From assembly GCA_007120095.1 (NCBI GenBank), contig SKOM01000047.1, forward strand, positions 1 to 6,458: a stretch of DNA of 6,458 nt, given 5' to 3'. The notes under the pieces are model-generated. The model had not been told where the DNA came from and did not search any database. It was given only the letters and a program-made list of their open reading frames with translations. The position numbers and the translations under genes are program-made. Position 1 is the stretch's first letter. The number at the start of each line of letters is the position of its first letter. Source of the stretch: Candidatus Competibacteraceae bacterium (GTDB taxonomy: Bacteria > Pseudomonadota > Gammaproteobacteria > Competibacterales > Competibacteraceae). This document shows positions 4,747-6,458 of this stretch, in pieces.

Positions 4747-5457
4747 ATGCCCAATTCCGCCTTTAACGCCGGCGTTATGGCCGTGTTGCCACTGGTGCCT
4801 GGTATCATCCCTTTTGGCTTGATCGCGGGTATCGCCCCGGTCGATGCCGGCCTGGGCGGCGAAGTCGCTATCGCCATGTCTCTGTTGATTTTTGCCGGTG
4901 CCGCCCAACTAGCCGCCGTGCAACTGCTGGCTGAAGGGGCCATGCCGCTGGTCGTGATAGTCACAGCCCTGGTGATTAATCTGCGCTTTGTGATGTACAG
5001 CGCGTCGCTAGCCCCGCATTTTCGCTATTTACCCAGTCATCATCGCTGGCCACTGGCCTATCTGATGACCGATCAGGCTTATGAGGTCAGCATTACCCAT
5101 TTTTGGCGTCAGGAATCGACCCAGCGCGCACAAAAACACTGGTTTTTTCTCGGTACCGCTTTAGGTATGTGGCTGCCTTGGCAACTGGCCACGATCGCCG
5201 GTGTACTGCTCGGCGCTGGGATACCAGCGGGTTGGGGGCTGGATTTTGCCATCCCGCTGACGTTCATGGCTTTACTGGTTCCGGCGCTCAAGGCACGCCC
5301 CGGTGTGGTCGCCGCGCTGACTGCGGGAACCGTGGCCACGCTGGCCGCTCCGCTACCGTTTAATTTAAGTTTGATTTTAGCCGCACTGACTGGCGTGGTC
5401 GCGGGTTTGATGACGGAACTGCATCAGCAGCGCCACAGTGGGGCGTTCCATGAGTGA
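4747..5457 (+). CDS. azlC: AzlC-family branched-chain amino acid permease, 236 aa
   Basis: This is the large subunit of the AzlCD (YgaZH-type) exporter in the inner membrane, known for efflux of branched-chain amino acids and analogues. Family features are PGIIPFGLIAG (18-28), FAGAAQLAAVQLLA (49-62), LVINLRFVMYSASLAPH (75-91), the YLMTDQAYEVS loop (105-115) and FLGTALGMWLPWQLAT (134-149), followed by further hydrophobic helices to about residue 222. Length from the ATG at 4747 matches the usual family size of roughly 230-245 residues. The frame is open back to an ATG at 4642, but those 35 extra residues look unlike the family and would cover the promoter region. No strong ribosome site precedes either start. 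The stop overlaps azlD by 8 nt, so the subunits are translated together. Substrate specificity is by family only. Confidence 0.9.
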   Translation: MPNSAFNAGVMAVLPLVPGIIPFGLIAGIAPVDAGLGGEVAIAMSLLIFAGAAQLAAVQLLAEGAMPLVVIVTALVINLRFVMYSASLAPHFRYLPSHHRWPLAYLMTDQAYEVSITHFWRQESTQRAQKHWFFLGTALGMWLPWQLATIAGVLLGAGIPAGWGLDFAIPLTFMALLVPALKARPGVVAALTAGTVATLAAPLPFNLSLILAALTGVVAGLMTELHQQRHSGAFHE

Positions 5458-5776
5458 TATCAGTCTTTGGGTGACAATCGCCATTATTGGTGTTGTGACC
5501 TTTTTGCTGCGGCTGTCGTTGATTCAATTGCAAGATCGCGTGCGTCTGCCCACACGCTGGCAGCAAGCCTTACACTATGTCCCCGCTGCGGTGTTGGCCG
5601 CTTTGGTCGTTCCTGCACTGATCCGACCCGAGGGCTTTATCGATCTGTCCTGGGGCAATGAGCGTCTGATTGCGGGTGCACTGGCTGCAGCCGTAGCGTG
5701 GTGGAGCGGCAATGTATTGCTCACCATGGCGGTTGGTATGGGTACGCTATGGCTGCTACTCAGATTAGGTGGTTAG
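5450..5776 (+). CDS. azlD: AzlD-family small subunit of the amino acid exporter, 108 aa
   Basis: This is the small membrane partner of AzlC, with helices at about residues 5-24, 43-60, 72-86 and 89-105. The pattern (VTFLLRLS near residue 16, HYVPAAVLAALVVPAL at 42-57, then AAAVAWWSGNVLLTMAVGMG) is typical of AzlD, and the length is normal. I start it at the ATG at 5450, which has GGGG about 6 nt upstream and overlaps the azlC stop by 8 nt. An in-frame GTG at 5438 would add four residues but lacks a ribosome site. Overlap and order (azlC then azlD) are the usual arrangement for this transporter. Transcription meets the DUF2076 gene head-on 42 nt beyond the stop. Confidence 0.9.
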   Translation: MSDISLWVTIAIIGVVTFLLRLSLIQLQDRVRLPTRWQQALHYVPAAVLAALVVPALIRPEGFIDLSWGNERLIAGALAAAVAWWSGNVLLTMAVGMGTLWLLLRLGG

Positions 5777-5795
5777 CGTCCTCTCCAGCTCTTGT

Positions 5796-5820
5796 GAACG
5801 GCGGCTAGTTGCCTGCGTTC
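5796..5820. terminator. Weak imperfect hairpin between convergent genes
   Basis: GAACG at 5796-5800 pairs with CGTTC at 5816-5820, with an inner GGC/GCC pairing separated by mismatches. It sits between the convergent azlD and DUF2076 genes, where a shared terminator is expected, and reaches into the DUF2076 stop codon. There is no T-run on either strand, so the call rests mainly on position. Confidence 0.25.
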
Positions 5821-6388
5821 AGAAATCACCGAAATCGTCGAATCCACCGAGATCGCCGTCCGTGCCGAAATCATCCTGACCGTAACTGCCAGTGTCTTCA
5901 AAACCCGCGCCGCCGTCATCAACGTCAACGTTGGATTCCGCAGCCTCGGCGGCACCACCGGTGAACATATTGGCCAGCATATTACCCACCATAACACCAC
6001 CGGCCACCGCCATCGCCGTCTGCATGGCCGAACCCATAAACCCTCCACGCCCCGCATTTGCCGGTGGTGATAGGGGTGCACGCTGCGCCGAATTGGCTGC
6101 GGTGCCGGGCTGCTGGCTGCCGCTGCCAAACAAGCCACCGAGAAAGCTACCGCTGGCAGGGCGCTGGCTCAGCTCCTGCTCCAGTTGTTCAACCCGCTGG
6201 TTGAGTTGTTCCAGCATATGCTCTTGCATCAGAATCGCCTGAGCCATGTAATAAGGGGCGGCCGGCTGGTGTTTGAGAGCGGCGCGAATCTGTGCCTCGG
6301 CTGCTTGATCACGCGGTGGGGACTGGGTCTCGGCTTGCTGTAGGCGGGTGAACAAACCTTCAATAAGCTGTTTTTCGTTTTGATCCAT
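5819..6388 (-). CDS. DUF2076 family protein with Asp/Gly-rich tail, 189 aa
   Basis: The protein matches my memory of the DUF2076 family (COG3416), which has no firmly established function. The N-terminal part (about 1-76) is helical: NEKQLIEGLFTRLQQAE, then APYYMAQAILMQEHMLEQLNQRVEQLEQEL, the latter likely a coiled coil. A low-complexity linker with the family's SFLGGLFG block (81-88) follows, then an Ala/Gly/Met-rich hydrophobic segment (about 116-143) with glycine spacing like a glycine zipper. The tail from about 152 to 189 is very rich in Asp and Gly and ends in Phe. The start is the ATG at 6388, with AGGAG about 8 nt upstream. A GTG at 6397 overlaps that ribosome site. The gene stands alone and converges on azlD. 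Cell location is unclear: no signal peptide is seen and the hydrophobic segment may or may not span the membrane. Confidence 0.85.
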   Translation of the reverse strand: MDQNEKQLIEGLFTRLQQAETQSPPRDQAAEAQIRAALKHQPAAPYYMAQAILMQEHMLEQLNQRVEQLEQELSQRPASGSFLGGLFGSGSQQPGTAANSAQRAPLSPPANAGRGGFMGSAMQTAMAVAGGVMVGNMLANMFTGGAAEAAESNVDVDDGGAGFEDTGSYGQDDFGTDGDLGGFDDFGDF

Positions 6389-6458
6389 AGTGGGCACTCC
6401 TATTGGTTATACCGGCGTAAGCTGCGAAAACATAATGCAACAACATAATATAAAGAAA

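Noticed and set aside
4127..6077. Shared 13-mer GTGGTGATAGGGG near 4128 and 6064
   Set aside because: One copy is in coding sequence and the flanks differ. A single 13-nt match in a window this size can occur by chance.

Overview
The window reads as chromosomal DNA of a gammaproteobacterium. Two things support this: a clear Rnk homologue, and small palindromic intergenic repeats of the kind scattered through many gammaproteobacterial genomes. A BciB/HCAR-type FrhB-family reductase makes a phototrophic purple sulfur bacterium (Chromatiaceae-like) plausible. No other photosynthesis gene is present, so that remains an inference. No rRNA, tRNA, CRISPR array, transposase or phage gene was seen.

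Layout, left to right. Positions 1-272 hold no gene but carry hairpin repeats: one 8-bp-stem element, and one copy of a 10-bp-stem element. A second, inverted copy of the 10-bp-stem element lies just to the right, inside the end of the next gene. A minus-strand cluster follows, read from right to left: vapB antitoxin (2265-2017), vapC toxin (2020-1598, overlapping by 4 nt), a small DUF2788 membrane protein (1573-1361), and an unrecognised 356-residue protein with two membrane segments (1343-273). The C-terminus of that last protein is read through the inverted hairpin repeat. A second minus-strand unit contains a BciB-like iron-sulfur/flavin reductase (4041-2842) followed 11 nt later by rnk (2830-2405). 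The end of rnk sits inside a 9-bp-stem hairpin. A small four-helix membrane protein of unknown function (4618-4238, minus) lies upstream, separated by 196 bases that contain an 18-bp perfect palindrome.

On the plus strand, azlC (4747-5457) and azlD (5450-5776) form an overlapping pair encoding a branched-chain amino acid exporter. The azlC gene is divergent from the small membrane protein gene, and a 13-bp inverted repeat lies in the region between them. A DUF2076 protein with an Asp/Gly-rich tail (6388-5819, minus) converges on azlD.

Functionally this is a mosaic of small units: a toxin-antitoxin pair, a tetrapyrrole-type reductase with an RNA-polymerase-binding regulator, an amino acid exporter and conserved proteins of unknown role. 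I did not find a convincing new multi-gene system. The points most worth a second look are the covarying inverted hairpin pair that has become coding sequence, the BciB-like reductase with an altered cysteine arrangement and an FNR-like box at its promoter, and the hairpin over the rnk stop codon.
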